A stretch of DNA of 64,000 bases from Symbiodinium natans. Lineage: Eukaryota; Sar; Dinophyceae; Suessiales; Symbiodiniaceae. The notes under the pieces are model-generated. The model made no database searches and was not told the origin of the DNA. It saw only the letters and a program-made list of their open reading frames with translations. The position numbers were made by a program, and so were the translations under genes. Location of the stretch: contig CAJNDS010000087.1 of NCBI GenBank assembly GCA_905221605.1, positions 27,501 to 91,500 of the forward strand, in the 5' to 3' direction. Of this stretch, positions 12,361 to 22,440 are shown one piece after another (position 1 is the stretch's first letter; each line of letters starts with the position of its first letter).

Positions 12361-13620
12361 CTGAACCCTAAACCCTGAACCCAAACCTTAAAGCATCCCC
12401 AACCCGAGCCTCGAAGCCGCAGTCCGCCACTCGAGTTGAGGGTGTAACGAGTAAAGGGTTGGCTTTAGGGTTGGGGATCTAGGATTTGGGGTTTGGGGTT
12501 TAGGGTTCAAGGTTTAGGGTTTAGGCTCTAGGGTTTCGGGCTTACGTTGAAGGTCTTGCTCACATTGGAGCCTTGGGCTTAGGGCCTGCCCAAACCCCTA
12601 ACCCTAACCCCTAAAACCCTACAAAGCCTAAGCCCCGAAAGCCTAAACCCCTGAACCTTAAACCCCGAAACCCTAAAACCTAAACGCTTAAACCCCACAA
12701 TCCCTAAGCCCTGAACCCTTCAACCCTTAAACCCTTAAAGCCTTAAACCCTTAAACCCGCAAACCCTGAAGCCCTAAACCCTGAAGCCTAAACCCCGCAA
12801 CCCTAAATCCTAAACCTGCAACCCCCAACGCCGCAGCTCAGGTCTTTAGGGGTTTTGCTCTTCCGGCCTTGAGACCCCTGAGCTGCACCATTGTTTTGGT
12901 TTAGGGTTTAGGGTTTAGGGTTTAGGGTAAATCCCCCCCCCCAAACACCCGCAAACCCCACTAAACCCCCCCAAAGGCCCTAAGCCCCTAAAATCCAGGC
13001 GGCAGGTGCGATGCCGGCGCTGGTGAGGATGCTCGAGTCGGAGGCAGGACGTGTGGAGGTTGATTTAAAGGGTTTAGGGTTTAAAGAGTTTAGGGTTTGG
13101 GGTTTAAAGTACCCAGTGTTATTTAAAGCACAGGTATTGTGATCAACTACCATGCAGGCTTTAGTTGAGGGGTTTTAGAGTTTAGGGTTGAAGGTTTAGG
13201 GTTTAGGGTTTAGGGTTCAAGGTTGACAGTTTAAGGTTGAGTGTTTATTCAGGGTTGAGGTTTCGAAGACCATACACATGCGTTCAATAGTCTCCATACA
13301 TGTACAATGTAGCACATATACATAGTAGATATGCATACGTAACCTCCACCCTGACACTGAAAAATCTTCACTGGCGGACGTTGCCTCGCTGCGAATGCTA
13401 GCGGGGCCCCGAGCCCACGGACCCAGCATTTACAGCGAGGCAATGACGACCAGTGCCCTGAATATCAAAAAAACCCTGAACTGCCGCAACCCCCCCCATG
13501 TTGAGGGTTTCGGGTTTACGGTTTACGGTTTAGGGTTTGATTTCCGGTTTCGGGTTTAGGGTTTCGGGTTTCGGGTTTGGGGTTTGGGGTTTAGGGTTTA
13601 GAGTTGGGGGTCGGCGGCAC
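12361..13620. repeat. interstitial telomere-like repeats, mixed orientation
   Basis: Degenerate copies of the heptamer TTTAGGG and its complement. CCCTAAA-type orientation dominates at about 12361-12395 and 12590-12830; TTTAGGG-type at about 12440-12545, 12895-12930 (several perfect units in a row), 13060-13225 and 13495-13610. Plant-type TTTAGGG telomeres are known in dinoflagellates. Non-repeat islands (for example 12995-13055 and 13255-13480) separate the blocks; I see no gene in them. Confidence 0.85.
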
Positions 13621-13650
13621 TGGCGGTAGCCATTAAATTTAAATTATGTA

Positions 13651-14330
13651 AATTATTTAATCGGGCCTCCAGAAAGGCGCGGCTCGATTTGGCCAAATTT
13701 TGGCAAGATTTGGCCAAATCGGGCTGATCGTCGTACGCGATGAGATGCCGGGCAGCCTCCGGGCAGCCAATTTGGCCAAATCGGGCTGCTCGTCGTACGC
13801 GATGAGAAATGCACGGCTCGATTTGGCCAAATTTTGCCGGGCAGCCTCCGGGCAAAATTTGGCCAAATCGAGCCGCGCATTTCTCATCCCATACGAAGAG
13901 CAGCCCGATTTGGCAAAATTTTGCCCGAAGGCTGCCCGGCAAAATTTGGCCAAATCGAGCCGCGCATTTCTCATCGCCTACGAAGAGCAGCCCGATTTGG
14001 CAAAATTTTGCCCGAAAGCTGCCCGGCAAAATTTGGCCAAATCGAGCCGCGCCTTTCTCATCGCGTATGAAGAGCAGCCTGATTTGGCCAAATTTTGCCC
14101 GAAAGTTGCCCGGCAAAACTGGGCCAAATCGAGCCGCACCTTTCTCATCGTGGCCAAATTTTGCCCGGAGGCTGCCCGGCAAAATTTGGCCAAATCGAGC
14201 CGCGCATTTCCCATCGCGTACGACGAGCAGCCCGATTTGGCCAAACTATGCCCGCAGACTGCCCGGCAAAATTTGGCCAAATCGAGCCGCACGTTTCCCA
14301 TTGTTGGGCCCTTTGAGGCCGTTTTTTGGG
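13651..14330. repeat. palindromic hairpin repeat family, site 1
   Basis: Units of about 100-115 bp are built from CGGCTCGATTTGGCCAAA, TTTTGCCGGGCAGCCTCCGG and the exact complement of the first arm, so each unit can fold into a stem of about 25 bp with a short loop; TTTGGCCAAA is itself a palindrome. Linkers read (C)ATTTCTCATCGCGTACGA. About six units are seen. Open frames appear on both strands in several phases because the unit is palindromic; I do not regard them as genes. The family recurs at 23555-24152. Confidence 0.85.
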
Positions 14331-14394
14331 GCCAAATTGGGCCAAAAGGGCAAATGTTGCCCAAAATTAGCCAAAGGATAAAAAAGAGCCCACT

Positions 14395-15489
14395 TCATAA
14401 ACTTTATAAGTAGTTTTATATAATTCTTTTACCCCACCCCCCCAGCCCTCCTCCACCTTTCGTGCCCTCTACCTCAAAAACGAAAGCTTGTACTTGTACT
14501 TGTACTTGTACTTGTAATGTACTCCGATAGGCGCAGAGGTGCCCAGGTCACTTGAGATGTTTTGAGTGGTGCAGCAAACCTTTCTCTCTCCCTATATATG
14601 GGCGATGGAACGGGTGTCCTTTTGATCGGTTTCTGCATCTTCAAGGGAGAAAAAAGGAGCTTTCCCAGAAGGAAAAGTAACATAAGAGATAGGGAGGGAC
14701 ATTGAAGAGCTCCTCTCTTTACTTAGTGATTCCCTGTCCTCTCTTCTTATTTGTTGCTTTTTAGTCGCTTCAAAAAGCAAAATAAGGGAAAGGCGATTTC
14801 CTGAAGAGGAGGAAGGGCACCTATCTGTGAAGAGCAAGATTGGTTTTTCTAATTAGGGAGAGACGAGGGAGATATATAAAGCTTTGCGACAAGTTTTGTC
14901 ACTCCGACTCCTTGCTTCCTTCCTGTCTGTTCTATTCCTTGCAGAGATAAGGGAGAGAGGATAGATTAAGAAGAGTGCCATCTTCCTTGCGCCTTGTTTT
15001 GTCTCTCCCACTCCTTTATTCATCTCTCTTCTATTCTTTTCTTGGCTCTTCACATTAAAATTGTGTTACTTTTATCGCTCCTCTCTCCTTCTCTTTCCCT
15101 TCTCTTCTCCTGTTCCCCTTTATATGACAAAAACACAAGAAAGGAAGAACAAGAGGAGGCCCTTTTCCTGTCTTCTCCTGTTGCAATGAATAAGGAGAAG
15201 AGCATAGGAGATAAGGAAGGGAATTGAAGCGTAAATGGGCAATGGAACGAGTGTCCTTTTTGATAGTTTTCTGCATCTTCAAGGGAGAAAACAGGACACC
15301 CCCCAAGAAGGAAAAGTAACATAAGAGATAGGGAGGAAAATTGAAGAGCTCCTCTCTTTACCTAGTCATTCCCTGTCCTTTCTTCTTATCTGCTGTTTTC
15401 TTATTCGCTTCAAAAAGCAAAATAAGGGAAAGGCGGTTTCCTGAAGAGGAAGAAGGGCACCTATCTGTGAAGAGCAAGATTGTTTTTTT
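14395..15489. repeat. purine-rich repeat, inverted relative to 7000-8756
   Basis: Two direct copies of about 260 bp lie at about 14600-14860 and 15233-15490, both running from ATGGGC(G/A)ATGGAACG to GAAGAGCAAGATTG. Between them (about 14940-15230) is the reverse complement of the 7040-7330 block, including GCAATGAATAAGGAGAAGAG. A TACTTG pentuplet lies near 14490. The second copy ends directly at the broken integrase frame (15490). Confidence 0.8.
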
Positions 15490-16965
15490 CTAATTACACC
15501 GTAACATTGACCAATGGCGAGCAGCCAGTGCCCAGTACGCCGGCCCGAGTCGCGCCTCCTTTAAGAGCGACCTTACACCACGTTTGAATAAACCCACACA
15601 TGCTTCAGCGCGCCCATTCGTTTGTGGGACTCCAGGATCACCAGTGGTCCTATATATCAGACGAGTTTCACAAAAGGACCGGAAGCGTGCATTGACAAAC
15701 TCCCCCGCTCGATCTGAATTGATTCTTAACACCGGATACCCATGTCTTTGCAGGCGCACCATCATCCTTTGAACAGCCGATAAAACAGTTGTCTGTTGTT
15801 TGTCCACAATCGGCTCCACCATAACGAAGTTGATCATACGAACAGGCTGGGTCAAGTGGTCCTTCAGTTCCTTCCAGGATTTTTCAGAAGCTTGAATTTT
15901 TAACACCTCTGCCTCCAGAACTGGCGTAGGTTCCACTGGTTCAGGGTCCTCTTCCTCGAAGTTAGCGGCTGCATCACCCAGCCATTCTCCGACACCAGCA
16001 CCTTCATCTCCCACCTGATTTTCCACCTCGTCCGCATCTTCCTCCTTTTCTGGAGGGCGACCCACATTGGGATCCAACATTGGAAATTGATAAACACCAA
16101 TAACAACGTGTCGTGGCTTCTGCTGGTGAGCATCCTTGGAACACTTGTACGGACCCGCCAAGTCCAACGACAAAGTGTAAGCATCCCCATGCTTCCGCCT
16201 TAAATGGCGACGCTCTTTTCCAGCGGCAGACACACAAATTTGACAATCACGTCTGAAAGGAATATGCCCCCTTAGGCAATGATCACGGAAAGCTCGCTCT
16301 TCAGCCGTTAACCTCCGTAACGTTCCTTCTCGTTCTTCCTTTTTTGACAATATAGTTTCCCGTTCAGCATCGCTCTCCTGCAACCATTGTGCCAACCTGT
16401 GACGTATTCTTTTTACCAATCCAAACGCCCATCGCGCCCATATGGAGGATTGTCCAATACGCTCTTCCAGGGTAGAAGCGGATGTTGCTGACCACGGAAC
16501 AACCACGCGAACCTGTTCCAATAGTTCTATATCAGACACCAGGAAAGTCGTAGGCTTCACCAGAGCATGTCCCAATGCACCATGATCAAAATGTGCAGCG
16601 TACATTCCATAACGCTCGCAAAAACATTTTACCTCTGGCCAACTCCAGAAGGTAGGACTTGAGAACCCTTTCTGAGAACCATCCACCAGATCCTCAGCAC
16701 TGAAGACCGTTTTGTAGTTCTGAGAGAAATCTTTCCCTATGAGCTCAGGGTCCCCAGGACTTTCCATGCCAAAGAAGACAGAGCCCCCATTGATGACACC
16801 AGCAGTTCCACACCTCGAATGCACTGCCACGTCATATAGGAAAAGCATCTTCAGAAGTAAAACACCATCCTTTTGAGCTAATTCTTGATGTGGCCAAGGA
16901 AGACTCTTTAATCCCAACCGTTCAGGCCCACAGCGCCGGCGTAATACAGGTGGACCACCGTCTTC
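15490..16965 (-). pseudogene. copia integrase region, truncated
   Basis: Integrase would insert the cDNA into host chromatin. The frame opens upstream of 16917 with a GGPPVLRRR segment that belongs after the methyltransferase-like motif but is out of phase with it. It then holds a spacer (FWSWPEVKCFCERYGM, FDHGALGHALVKPTTFL), the zinc-binding end HCLRGHIPFRRDCQIC, and the catalytic core: LSLDLAGPY (first Asp), RINSDRAGEF (second Asp) and VPQTNGRAEACVGLFKR (Glu). An acidic insertion of about 60 residues follows the first Asp. The frame stops at 15490 after ARHWSML, where normal copia polyproteins continue towards RT. Confidence 0.8.
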
Positions 16966-17347
16966 ACCTCAACCTTGACACTGTCCTGCATGGAGGTCCT
17001 CCAACCACAGCAACCACCTTTCCTTCAGCCGCCAGATGCAGAAGATACTTCCAGACGCTCGAATTGTGTAGGTCACCGCCTTTCTTCAAATCCAGCTCCA
17101 GTACCTCCACATCCCGACTGGGAAAATGCCATTTTTGTTTTCCCGAAAATAGGTGTACCACCACCCCTTTTGCTCGTGCCAGCCGTCGCCTTTTATGACG
17201 GTTGAAAGGCAACGCCGCAATATCCCCACGTGGCAACAGCTCCATCAGCATATTTTCTGGTATATCCCCATACCACCGAAGAAATCGCCAACAAGCCTGG
17301 ACGAACTCCTCCTCGTTCGCTGACGCTGTCCGCGCTGCGCTTTGCAA
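16964..17347 (-). pseudogene. DNA cytosine-methyltransferase-like segment in copia pol
   Basis: This frame overlaps the end of the gag-protease frame and lies between protease and integrase. It contains GVVVHLFSGK, like C5-methyltransferase motif I (FxGxG region), an acidic LELDLKKGGDL, and VVGGPPCRTVSRLR, like motif IV (GGPPCQxFS, with the catalytic Cys). The next frame has FGMESPGDPE where motif VI (ENV/ENP) could be. Cytosine methyltransferases captured by Symbiodinium retrotransposons are described in the literature. Whether this short form is catalytic or only a relic cannot be told here; the segment is separated by frame changes on both sides. Confidence 0.55.
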
Positions 17348-19721
17348 CGACGCTTTTACTGTCCGTATTCGGACACCCTTGAACCATACGTGCCACCTTT
17401 AATGCTTGCTTTGCTTGCTTTGGTGAGCACCAATCCATTTCATCAATGATCTGAAGCGCCACCTCCTTTTCTAAACAAGGGCACCCATTCAGATCTCGAA
17501 CGCGAAGTTCCCCCAGAACAGGATGTGAGGCTGTGCACTTGCCACCACGCCACTGTACTCTGAGACCAACCAAAGCGCTCGCTTTGCCAATTGGCACTAG
17601 TGGATCTACCATTTCAGGAGTTACCAGGGTCCCACCTGGGGTAATACACATCTCCCGAGATCCAACAGCTAAAGACACCAACACCTTTTGCTGCGGAAGC
17701 TGTTCACCAGGACGAAGTGATCTGAAAGGATGTGATGCTCCCGAGTCCAACATGCCCATTCCCGAACACTCATTGGTGTCAGAAACCCTGGCCACACGTA
17801 GGACGCATACTCCTCGGCCTTCTCCCTGCTTCGGCAACAACGTGGCATCAGACGAACCGACTCCACAGTCCGCCCTTCCACTTCCATTCCTCCATTGAGA
17901 ATGGGACCAAGACGCACACTGTCTTTCAGCATGCAAAACCATCTTTTCAGCTGTTTTGTAATCCATAACCAAACAGCCATGTTCAAACCACAAGAGCTGG
18001 TCCAGCGAAGATTTTGCACTCACGTGACACATCCCATTGATCACCGTGAGGTTCGCCCCAAACTCCAAGATCAACCAGAGAGGGATAATCAGAGGCCCAT
18101 TGTCTTCCCTAATCAACGTCCCTTTCTCTGTAATCCTCATTATCACACCACCAAGCGCGCTTTGCACCGTAACAGTAGTGTCGGGTAAACATTCCCATGG
18201 AAAAAGCGTCCGCACAAGATGCGTAGCAGCTGTGTCCACCAACGCCACTCTCTTTTCCTGCTGAAAAACCCCAGAACAACATAACATCCGAATACTGGGA
18301 CCCCCGCTCGATGCTGACTGCGTCGATGACAGCTTCATAGATTTCAGCACCTCTAACGCTTCAGCAAGGACCTGATTGGGTGTTGATGGCGATGAGGGAC
18401 TTGCAGAACCTTTCTCCAATCCCGCATTAGCCGTCTCATCTCCCCCTTCAGCTACTTCTGCCTTTTTGGCATTCCCCCATTTCGCACCTTTGCCGCCCTT
18501 TCCCCCTTTGGGAGAATTTCCTTTAAATTTATTCCTTTCGGAATTTGAGTCCACATTGGGACTCGCACCATCTTTGTATGGACACTGCGGCTGTAAATGG
18601 CCAACGGCCCCACATTCGAAACATCTTCCACGCTCCAGGGAGTCCTTGTCATGGCGAAACTTGCAGCGTGACCCGAACTTGCAGCCTGCTTCTGTCTTTC
18701 CATATATCCAACAGAATGGACGTTCACCATCACTGCTGTACCTTTTTCCTTTCCCTTTGCCTTTATCACCCTCCTCTGTCTCGTCACCAGTTCCCTTTTG
18801 GGCCTTGTTTAACCTTGCCCTTTTCTTGGCGTCCGAGTCCTGCTTCACCTCTTGATCACCAGCGCCATGCAATAGCAGTTCAAACTCTGCCTGTAACATT
18901 TCAGCTAGTTGTGTCGCAGTTTCAGAGGTCGGCGAGTAGTCCACCCCCAATTTTTCCCGAAAGGATGCCACTCTGAAATGAACCGTAGGGTGTTTTGCCA
19001 GCAACGCAGATGATAAAGCATCCAATCCCTTGATAAGCAAGGTAGCGTCCGGCTCAGCCGCTCGCAACTCCCTTAATCGGGAACGCCGTTGCGCCCATTG
19101 ACGCACTCCCTTAATGGCCTCTGAGATCGAGGTTGCCGAAGATGGTTGCACCAAGAAGTTCAACATTGTGCTGCGCTCGTTTGCTCCACCTGGTTGGTAA
19201 ACCGTCAGCAATTTGTAAAATATCATCACCGATCCCAACATTCGAGTGGAAACGATCTCAGTCTTCAATCTCTCCGGAATCGCCTGCAACAGCAAAGACA
19301 CTGCCCTCTGCTCCAACAAAACGTGCGCAGTTTGAACCACCTTGAGCCCTTCCAGCTCAGCCTTGATGCCCAACCTTTCCAGCGGAGAAACACTCAACCA
19401 TTTGGCATACGCTTGATACGCCTTTGAATAGACGCATTGCCACCACACTCTTCCTGTATCTGTCAGCGAAGACAACATTGGTTCGATCATTGCGATCCAA
19501 TCTCCTAGTGCCGTCGGATTGCTTGGTGTATAGTCTGCCAAAGTAGGAAGGCTCATCACATGCTTCCCAAGAGCCTCCGGACGTTCGGTTCCAGAACTAT
19601 CACCAATTATCGTCATACCTCGTGGCACCACTGCTCCAGGAGGTAAACTGACACTACCACCAGGCCTTTGCGGCAGTCCATGTCCCATACCAGGCGTAAG
19701 AGCTGTGAGTGGAACGTTTTC
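17193..19721 (-). CDS. copia gag with two protease-like domains
   Basis: The frame is in phase with 20834-19722 through one TAA. It has a capsid-like helical region (WIAMIEPMLSSLTDTGRVWW; VYQPGGANERS), a Lys/Gly-rich stretch, a CCCH finger (CWIYGKTEAGCKFGSRCKFRH, about 18700-18640), a CCHC knuckle CFECGAVGHLQPQC, a Gly/Lys-rich linker, then a first retropepsin-like unit with VALVDTAATH (about 18240-18219) and a second with GMLDSGASH (about 17753-17731). Both units share the later IT-x2-GTL and PL-(I/V)-P pattern and a closing GC segment, so the domain appears duplicated. After about 17345 the coding signal moves to the next frame; the tail to 17193 is probably untranslated in the real product. 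Confidence 0.75.
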   Translation of the reverse strand, partial: ENVPLTALTPGMGHGLPQRPGGSVSLPPGAVVPRGMTIIGDSSGTERPEALGKHVMSLPTLADYTPSNPTALGDWIAMIEPMLSSLTDTGRVWWQCVYSKAYQAYAKWLSVSPLERLGIKAELEGLKVVQTAHVLLEQRAVSLLLQAIPERLKTEIVSTRMLGSVMIFYKLLTVYQPGGANERSTMLNFLVQPSSATSISEAIKGVRQWAQRRSRLRELRAAEPDATLLIKGLDALSSALLAKHPTVHFRVASFREKLGVDYSPTSETATQLAEMLQAEFELLLHGAGDQEVKQDSDAKKRARLNKAQKGTGDETEEGDKGKGKGKRYSSDGERPFCWIYGKTEAGCKFGSRCKFRHDKDSLERGRCFECGAVGHLQPQCPYKDGASPNVDSNSERNKFKGNSPKGGKGGKGAKWGNAKKAEVAEGGDETANAGLEKGSASPSSPSTPNQVLAEALEVLKSMKLSSTQSASSGGPSIRMLCCSGVFQQEKRVALVDTAATHLVRTLFPWECLPDTTVTVQSALGGVIMRITEKGTLIREDNGPLIIPLWLILEFGANLTVINGMCHVSAKSSLDQLLWFEHGCLVMDYKTAEKMVLHAERQCASWSHSQWRNGSGRADCGVGSSDATLLPKQGEGRGVCVLRVARVSDTNECSGMGMLDSGASHPFRSLRPGEQLPQQKVLVSLAVGSREMCITPGGTLVTPEMVDPLVPIGKASALVGLRVQWRGGKCTASHPVLGELRVRDLNGCPCLEKEVALQIIDEMDWCSPKQAKQALKVARMVQGCPNTDSKSVVAKRSADSVSERGGVRPGLLAISSVVWGYTRKYADGAVATWGYCGVAFQPS

Positions 19722-20834
19722 TTATGCCAACTTTCCAGCTGTCATTTTCCACCGACACGGAACATTATCCACCATTGTATATCCACCCGATCCTGCAGTA
19801 TTCTCTTGCGTCACGGTTTCTCGAGCGGAAACAAAACCGGGCTGATTCACTATAGGTGCGGCAGAACCATCAACACCTGCCGGCAAGGAAGTTATCGGCG
19901 CATGTGTCAAACCGGGTGGGCCACCTGCATATACACCACTTGCAGAACCTCCCAGGGGGTAATTCAGCGGAGGCAACCTGGAGGGTTTCTTCCCTTCAGA
20001 TAAATGCATCATTGGCACTTCTCTTTCATCCTCTACCTGACCATCCCCCTTCCTGGACTCAGGCAAGGGTTGAAGATCACAACCCTTTGGCAGGTCGTAG
20101 CCCTCAATCGGCAGCCATGTCCCATCAGGCAACACAGTCCAAAAACCACCCAAACCATCAGTGTAGAAAACTTGTCCTGGCGGATACTGTTTCTCTGGAG
20201 TCATTCCCAAGGGATATGCAGCATTTGCGTCCACCACTCCAGTGCTCCGTGCTCGCGAAGCTGACCCAGATGCAGCAGAGGTATAACTTTTCTCCTCCAC
20301 TCTATGCAACCTGTTTCCCAGCTCCTTTGTATGCACCAGCAACTCTTTAAGTGCACGCTTTACCACTGCCATATCTTCACCTTGCTCTTCACCAGTCAGA
20401 TCAGGAAAAAGCTCTTCCTCTGCTTGTGTCTCACCAATGTTACCTCGTTCCATCTGGCCCATTAAGCCTGACGATGGCCTCTCAGCTGGTGCAGGTTCTC
20501 GATCCCGAAGATCTGGCAGCGACGGTGGCCTCCTCGTATTTTCACCACTTCTATCCCCTCCGCTCGCAGGAAGACTTGCCGGCCTTGATTGCCTCAGTCT
20601 CATCTCTTCATGAGCCCGCTCGCTCCAGAAAGGATTCGCTGCTGGAAACGGAACCACTTCATTTTCCACCTGAGACGTTTGTTGTATCATTGCAACTTCC
20701 CTACCATCTGTCAGCGCTTGTACCACTTGCTGTCGTTCTTCACCCCCATCACCACGATTTTCTTCGGCTTCATTGGCCGCGGATGACAGTCCAGGTTCCG
20801 ACCGACGCCGCAACATGTCCATTGCGCTAAACAA
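19722..20834 (-). CDS. copia N-terminal gag domain
   Basis: A 370-residue frame starting at an ATG about 200 nt downstream of the spliced-leader-like sequence. It is rich in Glu, Arg, Pro and Gly, with a predicted helical stretch around VVKRALKELLVHTKELGNRLHRVEEK and a segment FYTDGLGGFWTVLPDGTWLPI. It ends GKLA-stop, and the same frame continues at once as ENVPLTALTPGMGHG into the gag at 19721. So it is the N-terminus of one polyprotein split by a single stop, by mutation or by readthrough. I do not recognise the domain outside this element type. Confidence 0.65.
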   Translation of the reverse strand: MFSAMDMLRRRSEPGLSSAANEAEENRGDGGEERQQVVQALTDGREVAMIQQTSQVENEVVPFPAANPFWSERAHEEMRLRQSRPASLPASGGDRSGENTRRPPSLPDLRDREPAPAERPSSGLMGQMERGNIGETQAEEELFPDLTGEEQGEDMAVVKRALKELLVHTKELGNRLHRVEEKSYTSAASGSASRARSTGVVDANAAYPLGMTPEKQYPPGQVFYTDGLGGFWTVLPDGTWLPIEGYDLPKGCDLQPLPESRKGDGQVEDEREVPMMHLSEGKKPSRLPPLNYPLGGSASGVYAGGPPGLTHAPITSLPAGVDGSAAPIVNQPGFVSARETVTQENTAGSGGYTMVDNVPCRWKMTAGKLA

Positions 20835-21034
20835 GCGTAAAATTTTACCTACTCCGCAGGAAGCCTAATTTGGGCTCATAACCTACGGGGAGCAACCGAA
20901 GGGGGACAAGGAACAAAAACAGTCAACCCCAACCGAAGCCCTGAATTTACTCCTGGACCAACCAACCAAACCAACAAGAACCCAACCCACGGGCACCCAA
21001 ACTTTTCAACTGCTAGCGGACGGATCCAGGCCAT

Positions 21035-21045
21035 CTTGAGCCAAA
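21035..21045 (-). other. possible dinoflagellate spliced-leader relic
   Basis: The minus strand reads TTTGGCTCAAG, identical to the last 11 nt of the dinoflagellate spliced leader (CCGTAGCCATTTTGGCTCAAG). It lies 201 nt upstream of the element B start codon, in the same direction. Bases further 5' (CCGGTGATC) match the leader only loosely. It could be the scar of reverse transcription of a trans-spliced mRNA, or chance. Confidence 0.4.
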
Positions 21046-21060
21046 GATCACCGGGTACAA

Positions 21061-22330
21061 TGACCCCTTTTCTTTATACCTCCACACAATTCCTGAATAC
21101 AACCTGCAGCTCCGCACCCGGACCCCCCCCTCTTCAGGATTTAAATAATTTAAATTACTTAAAGTATTTAAGTTATGTAAATTATTTAATTCCCGGCCCG
21201 AACTAAACAATTTAAACATTGGACCCCCCCCCAAGTATTTAGAACCCCCCCAAATATTTAAATTATGTAAATTAATTAATTCGGGCTGGGAACTAAATAG
21301 TTTAAATAATCTAAATAATTTAAATAATTTAAATAATTTGAATAATTTGAATAATTTGAATAATTTGAATAGTTTAAATGCTGAAGGGGCGGGGGCTCCG
21401 GGCCCCCTGCCACCCGGAATCCCCAAATATTTTAATTATGTAAATTACTTAATTCCGGGGGGGGCAGGCCCGGACCCCCCCCCCCCCCCCCCGGCCCCCC
21501 CCCCCCCCCCTTCAGGATTTAGATTATTTAAATTATTTACGTTATTTAAAATATTTACTTCCCGGCCCGAATTAAATAATTTGAGTAAGTTAAATATTTA
21601 TGTTTGGGGGGTCCAATATTGAATTTTTTTCATCCTTTTTTTCGGGCAGGGATTTACATAATTTAAATAACTTACAAATGTAAATAATTTACAAATTAAG
21701 TCATTTAAATGATTTAAATCTGAAAAAAGAGGTCAGGCCTCCCTGCCCCCCGGAATTACATAATTTAAATAATTTCAATATTGGACCCCCAAAATATAAA
21801 TTATGTAAATTATTTACTTCCGGGGGGCAGGGGGCCCGGACCCCCCCCCCCTCTTCAGGATTTACATAATTTACATTACTTAAATTATTTAAGTTATGCA
21901 AATTATTTAGTTCCCGGCCCGAACTAAATAATTTAAACATTGGACCCCCCCCCAAGTATTTAGAACCACCCCAAATATTTAAATTATGTAAATTAATTAA
22001 TTCGGGCTGGGAACTAAATAGTTTAAATAATCTAAATAATTTAAATAATTTAAATAATTTGAATAATTTGAATAATTTGAATAATTTGAATAATTTAAAT
22101 GCTGAAGGGGCGGGGGCTCCGGGCCCCCTGCCACCCGGAATCCCCAAATATTTTAATTATGTAAATTACTTAATTCCGGGGGGCAGGGGGCCTGGACCAC
22201 CCGAATTAAATAACTTAAATAATTTAGAAAATATACATAATCTAAATAATTTACCTAATTTAAATCATTTAAATCCTGAAGGGGGGGGTCCGGGCCCCTG
22301 CCCCCGGAATTATTTAAATCAATTAGAGAC
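21061..22330. repeat. AATTTAAATAATT satellite with GC-rich spacers, duplicated
   Basis: AT blocks made of TTTAAATAATT and TTTGAATAATT alternate with GC blocks such as GGGGCGGGGGCTCCGGGCC and CCCGGACCCCCC. A stretch of about 330 bp around 21118-21450 recurs nearly unchanged at 21838-22170 (offset 720 bp). Frames through it code for Asn-Leu or Leu-Phe-Lys repeats and are spurious. Confidence 0.85.
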
Positions 22331-22440
22331 ATTCTGGACATGGAAGCGACACTTCAAGCGCAGCTTGTCAACTACGTGTTACACACTGCCATGTTGTTCA
22401 CACTCCGCTGTTGTTGGCCCCCCCGCCCCGTGTGCAGCTT

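Larger units (their letters stand above)
15490..21046 (-). mobile_element. Ty1/copia element B, degenerate, lacks RT
   Basis: Reading leftward on the minus strand: spliced-leader-like sequence (21045-21035), leader, N-terminal gag domain (20834-19722), one in-frame stop, gag plus two protease-like domains (19721-17193), methyltransferase-like segment (about 17347-16964, shifted frame), integrase (about 16965-15490, shifted again), then purine-rich repeat instead of reverse transcriptase and RNase H. I find no LTR pair. One stop, two frame changes and the missing RT make it non-autonomous or dead. Confidence 0.75.

Noticed and set aside
13598-14413. Overlapping ORFs of 60-240 residues on both strands with ARFGQILPG or AKFCRAA repeats
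   Set aside because: They arise from the palindromic hairpin repeat read in several frames; the same peptides appear on both strands and at 23555-24152.
21013-22147. ORFs with KLFKLFKLF or NNLNNLNNL repeats
   Set aside because: They come from the AATTTAAATAATT satellite and occur twice only because the satellite is duplicated.
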